The notes beneath the pieces were generated by a model. It searched no databases. It saw nothing but the letters and a program-made list of their open reading frames with translations, and was not told where the DNA came from. Shown one piece after another: positions 55,574-64,000 of a stretch of DNA of 64,000 nt. Position 1 is the stretch's first letter. Every line of letters begins with the position of its first letter. Origin of the DNA: Capniomyces stellatus (Eukaryota > Kickxellomycota > Harpellomycetes > Harpellales > Legeriomycetaceae); NCBI GenBank assembly GCA_001661515.1, contig LUVW01000001.1, positions 792,114 to 856,113 of the forward strand. Direction: 5' to 3'. A program made the translations under genes and the position numbers.

Positions 55574-56806
55574 TTACATATCCTCGCCGCATTTGTAGTC
55601 TATGTCTATGGCGTCAAAAAGTCCCTGTGGTGTTGGATGCAGGGCTGTTTTTACTTTATCCAACCCAAACACCCGCTTTGCTTGCTCGGCAGTAGTTTTG
55701 CCAATAGCTACAACGTTTCCCTTATTTCTAGACCAGTAATGCAATTCGTTGATTATTTTACCAACTGCATCAACTCCAGAGGGACTAAAAAAGCAAAGAT
55801 GAACGTTTAAATCGCCTCCTTCAGCGCTAGAAACACAAGGCTTTTTGGTTTCAAAGTGGGCGTCGTGAGTGGGCATATCGATCCTTGCTTCCTCGCTATC
55901 TTCTATCGCCGCATTCCGAATACACGCTTGATGCAATCCTATCATTTTGTCAATAGGCGCTAAAGCCGAAAAGATCTCATCTGGATCTTTATAATCTGTA
56001 GTGTATACTACTCTTTGGGTGTATTTAATATCGTTGCTACTCAGTGCATCGGGTATGGTCTTCAAGCTAATGTTTCCGCAGAAAAACATCAAGTGAGGTG
56101 GCTCATTAGTGGATGAACTCTCCACGCTTTTTAAAATAATCGGTATCAGTGTATCTGCATTATCTGCCTCACTTGTGTTCCAGCAAGGGAGAATTGGAAC
56201 TCCAAATTGTTCAAGCGTCTGTTCGATACCGCTTTTTAGCTTTGCAAGTGTCGCTGGACCTATTGAAAATATGGGAAGCTCAAAGAACTTGACAAGCGCA
56301 ATTGTGCTGCTACTTTTGCCAAGATCAATACCTCTGCTGCTAACATCGTCAACAATGTTTCCTAAAACGCTCCTAGTCGCTTTTACTATGGCATCAACAG
56401 CATTCCCGCTTGTTACAATAATCCCTGTAATCAATTCACTATGGGATTTGACTTTATCTTCATTATTTGGATTTTCGTTTTTTAGCTCGTGCTCATTCCT
56501 TTGCTGTTGGCTTTTGACTTTAATTTGTGTTTTATCCTGCCTTACCTCAGCAATTGCTTTTCCATGTTTCGAATCCCTGGTTGCAATTTCTGAGTTAGAA
56601 TTTGAATTTGAATTCAAGTTCAAGTTCCTTAGCACCATTTCATAAAAGTCGTCGTCTAAATCGAGCAACTTGTGTTTAAGAATAGGAATAGACACAGTGA
56701 TAAAGCCCGATTGTGCAAATAGCTCCTCGTATGGATCACATTTGCCTGATGGTACTGGTTTTGGGGATCTCAGCAACACCACCACCGCCTTACCTTTATC
56801 ATTCAT
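55574..56806 (-). CDS. HEM4: Uroporphyrinogen-III synthase
   Basis: Closes the linear tetrapyrrole hydroxymethylbilane into uroporphyrinogen III, the fourth step of heme synthesis, in the cytosol. Single exon of 410 residues. The start AVVVLLRSPKPVPSGKCDPY is typical, followed by the two-domain HEM4 fold: GIIVTSGNAVDAIVKA, FELPIFSIGPATLAKL, PHLMFFCGNISLKTIPDALS, LCFFSPSGVDAVGKIINEL, VVAIGKTTAEQAKRVFG and the ending ALHPTPQGLFDAID. The family is normally about 260-290 residues. The extra length is an Asn/Ser/Lys/Gln-rich insert at about 66-125 and a second one at about 285-325, both probably surface loops. Confidence 0.93.
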   Translation of the reverse strand: MNDKGKAVVVLLRSPKPVPSGKCDPYEELFAQSGFITVSIPILKHKLLDLDDDFYEMVLRNLNLNSNSNSNSEIATRDSKHGKAIAEVRQDKTQIKVKSQQQRNEHELKNENPNNEDKVKSHSELITGIIVTSGNAVDAIVKATRSVLGNIVDDVSSRGIDLGKSSSTIALVKFFELPIFSIGPATLAKLKSGIEQTLEQFGVPILPCWNTSEADNADTLIPIILKSVESSSTNEPPHLMFFCGNISLKTIPDALSSNDIKYTQRVVYTTDYKDPDEIFSALAPIDKMIGLHQACIRNAAIEDSEEARIDMPTHDAHFETKKPCVSSAEGGDLNVHLCFFSPSGVDAVGKIINELHYWSRNKGNVVAIGKTTAEQAKRVFGLDKVKTALHPTPQGLFDAIDIDYKCGEDM

Positions 56807-57292
56807 TTTTTTTTTCTCCAGTCAACTCGTGCAGAATGATTCGAATTAGTGTTGCCAAATTGCAATTTAAATAGCGTTATTTTCTTGGTTATTATAAAAC
56901 AACCTCGAATTTTTCCTGCAGTTCTAATAAACAGTGTATGTGTTTCAAAGAGATGGATTTAAATGCCTATTGCGCTAATACGTGAAAAAAAATTAATCTG
57001 GTTTACAGCATTTTTAGTAATCCGATCCATACTATTCATTGCTTTTGCAGGACTTTTCAATATCGACCAATGAAATGTGGGATAATGTGTGACGGGGGGT
57101 TTTTTTTATGAAAACCTTGGTGAAATTTAAAATCAAGCCAAGCGAGTTTTATCTTTAACAGAAAGCTCATTTTATCACAAGCAAAAAACATGGGGCTGTT
57201 AAAAAAGAAATACTCTTCACGCACCTCAAAAATAAAAATAAACTCTTTATAGATGAATATCGCATGATTAGCTACAAATACTATACAGCTGC

Positions 57293-57366
57293 TTGCAGTT
57301 TGCAGTTTGCAGTTTGCAGTTTGCAGTTTGCAGTTTGCAGTTTGCAGTTTGCAGTTTGCAGTTTGC
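57293..57366 (+). repeat. Heptamer tandem repeat (TTTGCAG), about ten copies
   Basis: Perfect 7-base spacing of TGCAGTT from 57294 to about 57364. Not part of a gene. Confidence 0.92.
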
Positions 57367-57446
57367 ATTTTAACAAACATTTGTATATTTGAAAAAGTTA
57401 AAGTAGAAAGTTGAAAGTTGAACAAAAAAGATACATGTATATAAAT

Positions 57447-57447
<1 letters not shown>

Positions 57448-57495
<48 letters not shown>
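57448..57495 (+). repeat. AGT microsatellite, 16 copies
   Basis: Forty-eight bases of perfect AGT trinucleotide repeat. Confidence 0.95.
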
Positions 57496-57498
<3 letters not shown>

Positions 57499-57671
57499 TG
57501 TATAATGCTGAGGCTACAACAACTGGACAAAGCTATTTAAAAGTTGTGTGTGGTGGAAGAAGAAAAAAAGTACAACCTACTCCACTCTCAAAGACCAGAT
57601 TGAAAGCGCCCAAAGCTAGATTCTATAAATAAATTGATTTGCCCATAAATAAGCAAACGAATAAATGGAAG

Positions 57672-59948
57672 CTATACTTTGTCAGGGGTGATGAGGGGTA
57701 TATGTGCCAATGGACAGGTTGCACCAATATTATTTCCCCACCAATCGGGGACTGAATGGGTTAGTTTGCTAGTTGCTGTTATTAGAATAATTGTCGTGAT
57801 AAGAGATCCAAGCTCAATTCCGGAACTTAGCAAGTAGTTATATCTTGTCCACCACGAGTTTCTGTATCGATAAACCCAGTAGTTGAATATAAATGTGATT
57901 ATAAATGAAGTGGTGAGAGCTGCAGCAAAGGCTGGTGGGAACATTCTGGCGGACATGAATATAATAGGTGTGTGTATGTAGGACACCCAGGATCCAGGGA
58001 ATAGTTTTGAGATAAAAAACGTTGCTATAGGCGCCATTATACCTATTAAAACAGAGTACCACATTGAAGCATACTCTCTCCCAAAGTTAAATAGCTCTGA
58101 AGGTCCGATCAAACCCCAAATACTGGTTGCAGAAAAGGTGGGCATGTATCTTGCGCAATTCCAATCTGCTGACGCTGGAGTGCAAAACCCATCAATGTTG
58201 TTTTTAGCGATCCTTAAAGTCAAGATGGTGGTTACTATGGTAACAATGTTTCCAACAATCTGTATAGTCCATAACTCTCTTGGGGGAATCTTCATGTAGT
58301 GGCCCATTTTCAAACTTTCCGCGGACTGAATTGCTTGCTGAACAACTGCGCTACCAATAGTTCGTGCAGCTACATTGCCTATTGGATTTCCTGGAAGTAA
58401 ATAGCCAACAATGATCTCCATTATAATTGAAGCGTCCATTCTCAAGTTAGAGACAGCATAAACGATACCGATCGGGAAAAATATTGTCATGGAAACTATA
58501 ACTGAGAATATATATAGATACCAGTCAACCTCGGTGTCGAATGCCAGACATAAAGTAATCCCAGTGGTTATACATGCCAATAGCAAACTGATACTCCACC
58601 AATCCGGCACACTTTTGTAGAATCTCATCAGCCTGTTGTGAATATCGCTGAATCCTCCAGCGGACTTTCTACTTTCGATAATCATGTTTCGCATGTACTG
58701 AGCCAAGTCCTGGGTGTAGTATAGCAAGAAATGAACGATCAGCGATGTGAACGAGGCAAATGAAAAGCAGTATGCCAAGTATACCGATACATTCATCTTT
58801 AGAGGGCTGTAGCTTAGATAATTTTGGACGTTTAATCGATTATTGGGACCCAGCACAACTGCCTCGTTATAAGGTCTTCCATACATATCAAAGATTTTGG
58901 AAGAGTAAATCGGCAAGCGAGCAAAGTTCAGATAGTTTGTATAGTATAGTATAGGCGTCAACACCCAGGCGGTCAGGATAAATCCAATAATCGCGTTTGT
59001 TGCAGACCACAAGGGTATAATCAGCGGAGATCCCTGGAAAGCCGAGACAGCTGGCCAATTTAAAGACAATGAAAACATTCCAAGTCCGCTGAACCCAGAT
59101 CCAAGCTGCTGTGCAATTTGATTTTTTGGAAATATATAGCAAAGGACGCTAATAAAAGTTAGCCCTTTAAACAGGAGCCCAGGGATAAGGTGGTAGACGG
59201 CAGCTACCGCTGACACAATAAAAAGAAACTTGATGCCTCTGATGCTATTTGGGTTTGTAGCTGCGCTCTCATGCAATGTTCTGACCAAGGAAACAATTAC
59301 TAAGATTGTTGGAAAAACCATATCGGGCGACTTTACCAAGTACTCTCCAAATAGCTTTTGAACGCAAATCCCTATCAAAACGGTGGATCCTAGCAACAAT
59401 ATTGCCACTCCTAGGGGCCATTCGGGCCCGTAGTAGATATCTTTGTGCAGGAATAGGACCATCATGTCCATAACACCAAACGACAATCCGGTATATATAG
59501 CAATGGCCGATAACTCTTTTATGTTAAAAGGCCCTGGGTTTAAGCTAAACGAGTAGCTTCCAATTTTTATAGCATGCGTGGGGAGTGTTTTTTCCATAAG
59601 TTTCCCTAGTGGATACGACAAAAGTATTGAAAATATCACCGAGAAGGCTATCGAAGATGTTCTTGCCATGAGTAGTGCGCTTAAGGCCGACATTGATATT
59701 AAGAAAAAGTTCCCAATGACCCAGAATCTAAACGTCAATGTTGGGAGCGTTGTGTCATCTTCTGAGCTCACAATTGCTTTTACTAGTTCGTTAGTTCCAT
59801 CGTCGTCAATATCTTCGTCATACCCCATAAATGACATATCCTCCGCCGCAAAATAATCGCTTACACTTTGGTCATCTTTGTCATAGTATGAGTCCTGGTT
59901 ATCCAGCATCCCATAGCTTCCATTAGAATTCCCTCGTCTTGTACTCAT
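57672..59948 (-). CDS. OPT1: Oligopeptide transporter, OPT family
   Basis: Proton-coupled importer of small peptides or glutathione, or of metal chelates, at the plasma membrane. Single exon, 758 residues. An acidic cytosolic N-terminus (about 1-70) precedes 12-14 membrane helices. OPT landmarks: LNPGPFNIKE (the family's NPGPFN motif) at about 140, SPDMVFPTILVIVSLVRTLH, GSGFSGLGMFSLSLNWPAVS, MKIPPRELWTIQIVGN (the KIPPR motif), and WNCARYMPTFSATSIWGLIG. The C-terminus carries NWWVYR-like context (FIFNYWVYRYR) and DWWGNN. These features fit fungal and plant OPTs rather than the YSL branch. Substrate cannot be decided. Confidence 0.95.
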   Translation of the reverse strand: MSTRRGNSNGSYGMLDNQDSYYDKDDQSVSDYFAAEDMSFMGYDEDIDDDGTNELVKAIVSSEDDTTLPTLTFRFWVIGNFFLISMSALSALLMARTSSIAFSVIFSILLSYPLGKLMEKTLPTHAIKIGSYSFSLNPGPFNIKELSAIAIYTGLSFGVMDMMVLFLHKDIYYGPEWPLGVAILLLGSTVLIGICVQKLFGEYLVKSPDMVFPTILVIVSLVRTLHESAATNPNSIRGIKFLFIVSAVAAVYHLIPGLLFKGLTFISVLCYIFPKNQIAQQLGSGFSGLGMFSLSLNWPAVSAFQGSPLIIPLWSATNAIIGFILTAWVLTPILYYTNYLNFARLPIYSSKIFDMYGRPYNEAVVLGPNNRLNVQNYLSYSPLKMNVSVYLAYCFSFASFTSLIVHFLLYYTQDLAQYMRNMIIESRKSAGGFSDIHNRLMRFYKSVPDWWSISLLLACITTGITLCLAFDTEVDWYLYIFSVIVSMTIFFPIGIVYAVSNLRMDASIIMEIIVGYLLPGNPIGNVAARTIGSAVVQQAIQSAESLKMGHYMKIPPRELWTIQIVGNIVTIVTTILTLRIAKNNIDGFCTPASADWNCARYMPTFSATSIWGLIGPSELFNFGREYASMWYSVLIGIMAPIATFFISKLFPGSWVSYIHTPIIFMSARMFPPAFAAALTTSFIITFIFNYWVYRYRNSWWTRYNYLLSSGIELGSLITTIILITATSKLTHSVPDWWGNNIGATCPLAHIPLITPDKV

Positions 59949-61722
59949 TTTTGTTTAAGTACCCTCTGATCTTTTTTTATTTAGTTTTCTTTTTGATTAT
60001 TACCCCCTTCTCTTTCTCTTTGTGCGTGTAATGATTTTTATGATACTGTTGGTCGGTATGATTGGCAAGTTATACCGATAATACCTTTAAGAGTACCCTG
60101 TTTAAATCCTCTTTCTTTCTTTTGTGGGTTTTCAGAGTGTTGGTGGTTATACAAATGTTTTCCTTGTTTAAATGATTTTGGCTATTTAATTAGTTTTTGA
60201 TTGATTCTATTTTAGTTATTTCTAAGATGAAGAACTAAATAAAAGTTAAAAAAGAAAAGGATAAAGTAGTAAAAGTACTAGCGTAAAGTTAAATGTTTAT
60301 TAAGGTATCACTTATTTTGACCTTTATTTTATCTTTTAGTTTTGAAGTTCCCAAACACAAAGCAAAAAAAAACATACATACATACATAAATAGAAATCAG
60401 CTTTGTAATATGATCAAATTAGTTCAATCAGCTTTATCCAAAACTTTATTTCAGTCTCATCAAAATTTAAAGTATAAATCGCAAATCCAACTAGAAAAGA
60501 AAGTCTTTTTGCAGTCGAAACTTTGGAGGATTATTTGAAAATATTTATCATTGGTACAAATAAACTTAGTTTCCGGAATTACTATAGGCTATACGGGATT
60601 GCATTAATACTTTGCCAAATAACATTGATTAAGCACAGTATGTCTACTTTGTAGACTGTGACATAAGGCTTATTGCCGTAGCAAGTGGAAGTAAGCATCT
60701 CTGGATTTTTTCCAACGTTGATTTGGGCTTTGGATGTTTAAGTTTACCATTGACAATGTTCAAAGAAACACGGCTCAATTGGAACCATCTAATTACTAAT
60801 TTCAAGGGATTGTTTTTGTTAAGATTCAGGCTATTTCCTTTTTCAAGAAAACCTAAGCCTAAGTAGAAAAATAAAGTTAAAATAAGGGCAGGGTTTTGGC
60901 ACAACGCATATAGACTGAGATGCGTTTATTAATAGAAGCAAAATAAGGTGAGTAATGTTCGCTAATTATTTTCGATAAATGCCAAACTCTGGTAATAATA
61001 CAGCTGGGTGTAACTGATAAATTAAACGATTCAGTGAATGAAAACCCACTAACGAATCAATTTTGATTTTGATCTATTTGAATGCTTTATGGTCATGTAA
61101 TTACATGTAGCTATTGATTTACGAATAGCATTAGAACATTTAATATTTATTGTTTATTATTTGTTGTTGAGAATTATTTAATCCAAAAGCAGAATACAAG
61201 TTTAAGCCTATAGTCGACAGATACCGTAAATTACATAATTTGTGTAAACAAAGTAACCACAAGCACAAAGCTATTTATAGAAATTAAATTAAAAATTGAG
61301 AAAAAAGCATGCTCTTGAACCCGCCCCCTTTAGTGTTGCTAAATACTAATTGGGATGTATTTACTCTCTTTGTTCAGTTCGCTTAGTGCTAAGGCTAAGA
61401 CGCGAGTAAGCCTAGCTTACATGAAAACACACCAGCGATTTGTTCGGCATAAATAAGAAAAAACACCGTTGGATTATTTGTAAATTGGCAAAGAGTGATT
61501 AAAAGTTGCACTGTTATCGCATTGTTATCGCAGGGTTATCGCACTGTTATCGCACTGTTATCACATTGTTATCGTACATTGTTATCGCACATTGTATCAT
61601 TAAAGAAAAGATGGGAACAACAAAGGAGGAAACAACAAAATCAAAATTTATAACTATTAATACCAGATTGGTCTAAATTTAACTAAAGCAACCAGACCAA
61701 GTCTAAATGGCCTAGGTTGGAT
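59949..61722. other. Intergenic region, no gene called
   Basis: 1.8 kb upstream of the OPT gene and downstream of the right-edge gene. AT-rich. Two ORFs of about 80 codons (60293-60538 plus, 60644-60904 minus) have no family resemblance. An 11-base minisatellite lies at the right end. Confidence 0.4.
61508..61598 (+). repeat. 11-base imperfect minisatellite (GCACTGTTATC), about eight copies
   Basis: Units GCACTGTTATC, GCATTGTTATC, GCAGGGTTATC and similar follow each other with 11-base spacing, the last two copies slightly longer or shorter. It lies just past the stop codon of the right-edge gene. Confidence 0.85.
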
Positions 61723-64000
61723 TCACTGGGTGATACATTGTCGTTGTTTTTCGCTGTTGCTTTTTAGTAAGAGCTCTTTTCTGTCGCCGGAACCAATATG
61801 TTTGCCTTTTTTCTTTTTTTTTGAAACTGTGTTGCCGCTGTCTTGACTTACAAATCGTGTGCCCGGTAAAACCCCAAGACTTGTGCTATTTTCAGGATTG
61901 TTGTTTCTGTCTGTGTATGAATCTACACGTGTATTCGCATTAAAATGCAGGCCTAAACCTGCCCCAACATCTGCCCCAAAATCTACCCCAATATCCACGT
62001 CGGTGCCAATGTCAATAGGAGGTTCAGCGGCCATTTCGGTGTGATCTAACGCACTATTTTTACCATTTACTAAACTATCAGCGGCATCAAAATTGATTTC
62101 GTTTCTAATAAGCTCAACTGATGACAGTCTATCTTCAACCATTGCTGAGTCAAGCCCACCACCGTCCGCAGCTAACGGGGATGGCAGCTGCGATCTTGTT
62201 CTTTTAAGTTCGAAATAGTGCTTTCTGTATAGCGAGTACGACTCCGAGGGTATTGGAGAAAAAACAAGCAAACCTTTTGGGTTCCCTTTCCTAGCAGAGT
62301 CTACACTCCTTGTCCCAGTAGCCTTTGAGTCTGCCCTTTCTGTGCAATGATAACCTTTAGCCGTGTCTGACGTATAGCCGAGACTTTCATGTTCAAAATT
62401 GGCCGAGTTCGTCAGCGTTTGGCTGTTTGAAAAGGTTCTGCTTTTGTTATCACTAAAACTCTTCATGAGAGGAGACTTGGAGCTTGTTCGGATAATAGTT
62501 GGGTAGGCAGTGACCTTAGACGCCTTGACTGTTGGACCCGAGAACTTCAAATCTGACTCGAAGCTGTCGTGGTTACTTTTATACACTTTCCCGTTATTAT
62601 TTTCAACTATGGCTGCGTTGCTATATAAAGCGTTGTTTGCTTCCTTCGTGGAACTGTGGTCTTTTACAGCGCTCGGATACATTTTCAAACCCAATCCAAC
62701 CAGCTTATTTGGTATGCAATCTGATGCGATGGAATTTACTGTCGATATAGAGTCAAGTTCTGATTTTTCATTAACGTCCATTGAACACTCCACGCCATAT
62801 TCAGGCCTTAAAGCCTCGGCACCAACCTCCCGTTTGTCTAACTCCGTGACCAACCTACTAACCTCCTGTTTAAGTGCTCTTATTGTTTTATGAAGCTCCC
62901 CAATTTTAAACTGAAGGGCGCGGTTCTCTGATGCGTCACTTGCACGTAATAGTGAAATGGTCCTCAGCTCATCTTGATACTTTGAACTTGTAGCATTTGC
63001 TTGCTTTATGCTCATCTGCAGCGCGCTGATCCTAAACTCCAACAACTCTTGGTTTGAAGCAGAACCTATACCCGAGCTTATATTCGTTCCTTTAAAGTAC
63101 TTGTTAAGATTTACGGCTGCCAATTCGGGCGTTTCTCCCGTCAGGTCGGCCAAAGCCCTGCTCAACGTCTCAGTTTTCTCAAACATACGTGTTTTGTCGC
63201 TTTCTGCTTGAGCTAACTCATCTTCCAGCTTTCTAATCCTGTCTTCGTACTCCTCAGCCAGTCCCACAGCGTTGTTTTCGTAAAGCTGTTTTTGAAGCTG
63301 GCTTTTTTGGCAAATCACCTTTTGGTAATGCCTTTTCAGCTCGTTGTTTTGCGACCTTAGCTTCTTTTGCTCATTCTCGGCCTCAAATCGCTTTTTATCC
63401 AATTCGCCCAATAGGCTTGTTCCTGACTTTATTGACATTGAATTAACTACATCCTGTCCGTAATCACTATGCTGGGCTTGCCTTAGTTTTGACTCGTACT
63501 CTTCAACCTTGCTCTGTGCCAGCTGTAGTACCTCTTGCACCATCTCATAACTTTCCTCCTGCATTTTAAAGGCCTCCAACAACTTCCTATTTTCCTCTTT
63601 GTACCCTTCAATCATCTTTGTGTTTACTTCATCCTGCTCCTGCAGCCTTTTTATCTCGGCTTTACTGCTCTCAACCACTTTGTCTTGGCTGTTTAACTGT
63701 AAATACATATCCACACTAACTTCCAATACATTCCTATAGTCTGCATACATCGAACTCCACTCATCGCTGTTGTGCTCATCGTCCCTACTGCTAATGTACA
63801 AGCCGCCCTCTCCTTGCAAACTGCTAGAGTTACTAGTCGCTACCACGTCAGTGTTGTGCGTGTCTACTATTTTAAAATCCTCAATACCAATTGAACTGAT
63901 CTGCTTTTCTTGCAAAGACCTCCAAGCTTGCATTCTTTGCTTCCAAACCTCAACCCTCTTCCTTTCCTCCACTTGTCTTATATGGAGTATCTCTTTAGCA
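61723..64000 (-). CDS. Large coiled-coil protein, partial (5' end beyond window)
   Basis: Open without a stop from the right edge to 61723, at least 759 residues; the frame continues through 64000, so the true start is outside. About 440 residues from the N-terminal side are heptad-rich coiled coil (for example YKEENRKLLEAFKMQEESYE and ALQFKIGELHKTIRALKQEV). A Ser/Asn-rich, low-complexity part follows, then an Asp/Gly/Val stretch (ADVGAGLGLHFNANTRVD) and a basic end with SKKKKKGKHIGSG. No motor, kinase or other domain lies in the visible part. It could be the stalk and tail of a motor or a cytoskeletal scaffold, but I do not recognise the family. Confidence 0.75.
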   Translation of the reverse strand, partial: AKEILHIRQVEERKRVEVWKQRMQAWRSLQEKQISSIGIEDFKIVDTHNTDVVATSNSSSLQGEGGLYISSRDDEHNSDEWSSMYADYRNVLEVSVDMYLQLNSQDKVVESSKAEIKRLQEQDEVNTKMIEGYKEENRKLLEAFKMQEESYEMVQEVLQLAQSKVEEYESKLRQAQHSDYGQDVVNSMSIKSGTSLLGELDKKRFEAENEQKKLRSQNNELKRHYQKVICQKSQLQKQLYENNAVGLAEEYEDRIRKLEDELAQAESDKTRMFEKTETLSRALADLTGETPELAAVNLNKYFKGTNISSGIGSASNQELLEFRISALQMSIKQANATSSKYQDELRTISLLRASDASENRALQFKIGELHKTIRALKQEVSRLVTELDKREVGAEALRPEYGVECSMDVNEKSELDSISTVNSIASDCIPNKLVGLGLKMYPSAVKDHSSTKEANNALYSNAAIVENNNGKVYKSNHDSFESDLKFSGPTVKASKVTAYPTIIRTSSKSPLMKSFSDNKSRTFSNSQTLTNSANFEHESLGYTSDTAKGYHCTERADSKATGTRSVDSARKGNPKGLLVFSPIPSESYSLYRKHYFELKRTRSQLPSPLAADGGGLDSAMVEDRLSSVELIRNEINFDAADSLVNGKNSALDHTEMAAEPPIDIGTDVDIGVDFGADVGAGLGLHFNANTRVDSYTDRNNNPENSTSLGVLPGTRFVSQDSGNTVSKKKKKGKHIGSGDRKELLLKSNSEKQRQCITQ

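Larger units (their letters stand above)
56807..57671. other. Intergenic region with two microsatellites
   Basis: Upstream of HEM4 and downstream of the OPT gene. It contains the heptamer and AGT arrays listed separately; ORFs across them are repeat artefacts. Confidence 0.45.

Noticed and set aside
56109..56645. Plus-strand ORF of 178 codons
   Set aside because: Antisense to uroporphyrinogen-III synthase, hydrophobic by composition only.
57293..57366. Possible CRISPR array
   Set aside because: Units are 7 bases with no spacers; a simple tandem repeat in a eukaryotic genome.
60293..60538. Plus-strand ORF with an N-terminal hydrophobic stretch resembling a signal peptide
   Set aside because: AT-rich chance ORF; no cysteines, repeats or family features, and no promoter context.

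Overview
This is nuclear DNA from an AT-rich, intron-containing fungus. The fungal assignment rests on gene content: a Dad1 subunit of the DASH kinetochore complex, an ENA-type P-type cation ATPase, a Dap1/MAPR heme protein, a Ser/Thr-rich GPI-anchored wall protein, EF-hand MscS channels of the Msy1/Msy2 type, an OPT oligopeptide transporter and a Sip2/Gal83-type AMPK beta subunit. Most genes have several spliceosomal introns (typical GTAAGT donors, roughly 60-200 bases) and intergenic distances are long, so this is not a typical budding yeast. An early-diverging lineage is possible, but I cannot fix the order from sequence alone.

Left arm (1-8 kb): the 3'-truncated eIF2B beta gene, a threonine-type L-asparaginase, a small ER protein disulfide isomerase and a very short spliced DAD1 gene, all on the minus strand.

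Central cluster (8.2-28.8 kb): four paralogous EF-hand MscS mechanosensitive-channel genes (A plus, B minus, C plus, D plus). They share nearly identical exon lengths and phases, including a 24-base microexon. Between B and C lie a Dap1-like gene and a Ser/Thr-rich GPI protein gene with 30-base repeats. This amplified channel locus is the most unusual part of the window.

Middle (29-41.6 kb): dUTPase, a membrane-anchored J-domain protein, a 4.5-kb gene-poor stretch, the single-exon ENA-type ATPase, a tRNA-Ala(CGC) gene and the tRNA thiolase NCS6/CTU1. A 14-N assembly gap sits inside a C homopolymer at 41.96 kb.

Right arm (42-64 kb): SLD5 (GINS), ARPC5 (Arp2/3), DPB4 (DNA polymerase epsilon), the AMPK beta subunit, an unknown coiled-coil protein, mitochondrial dihydroorotate dehydrogenase, a four-exon gene that I assign to the Pex39/C6orf226 family, uroporphyrinogen-III synthase, an OPT transporter, and a large coiled-coil protein cut by the right edge. 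All exon joins were worked out by eye from splice signals, reading phase and recalled family resemblance; no database search or RNA data were available.
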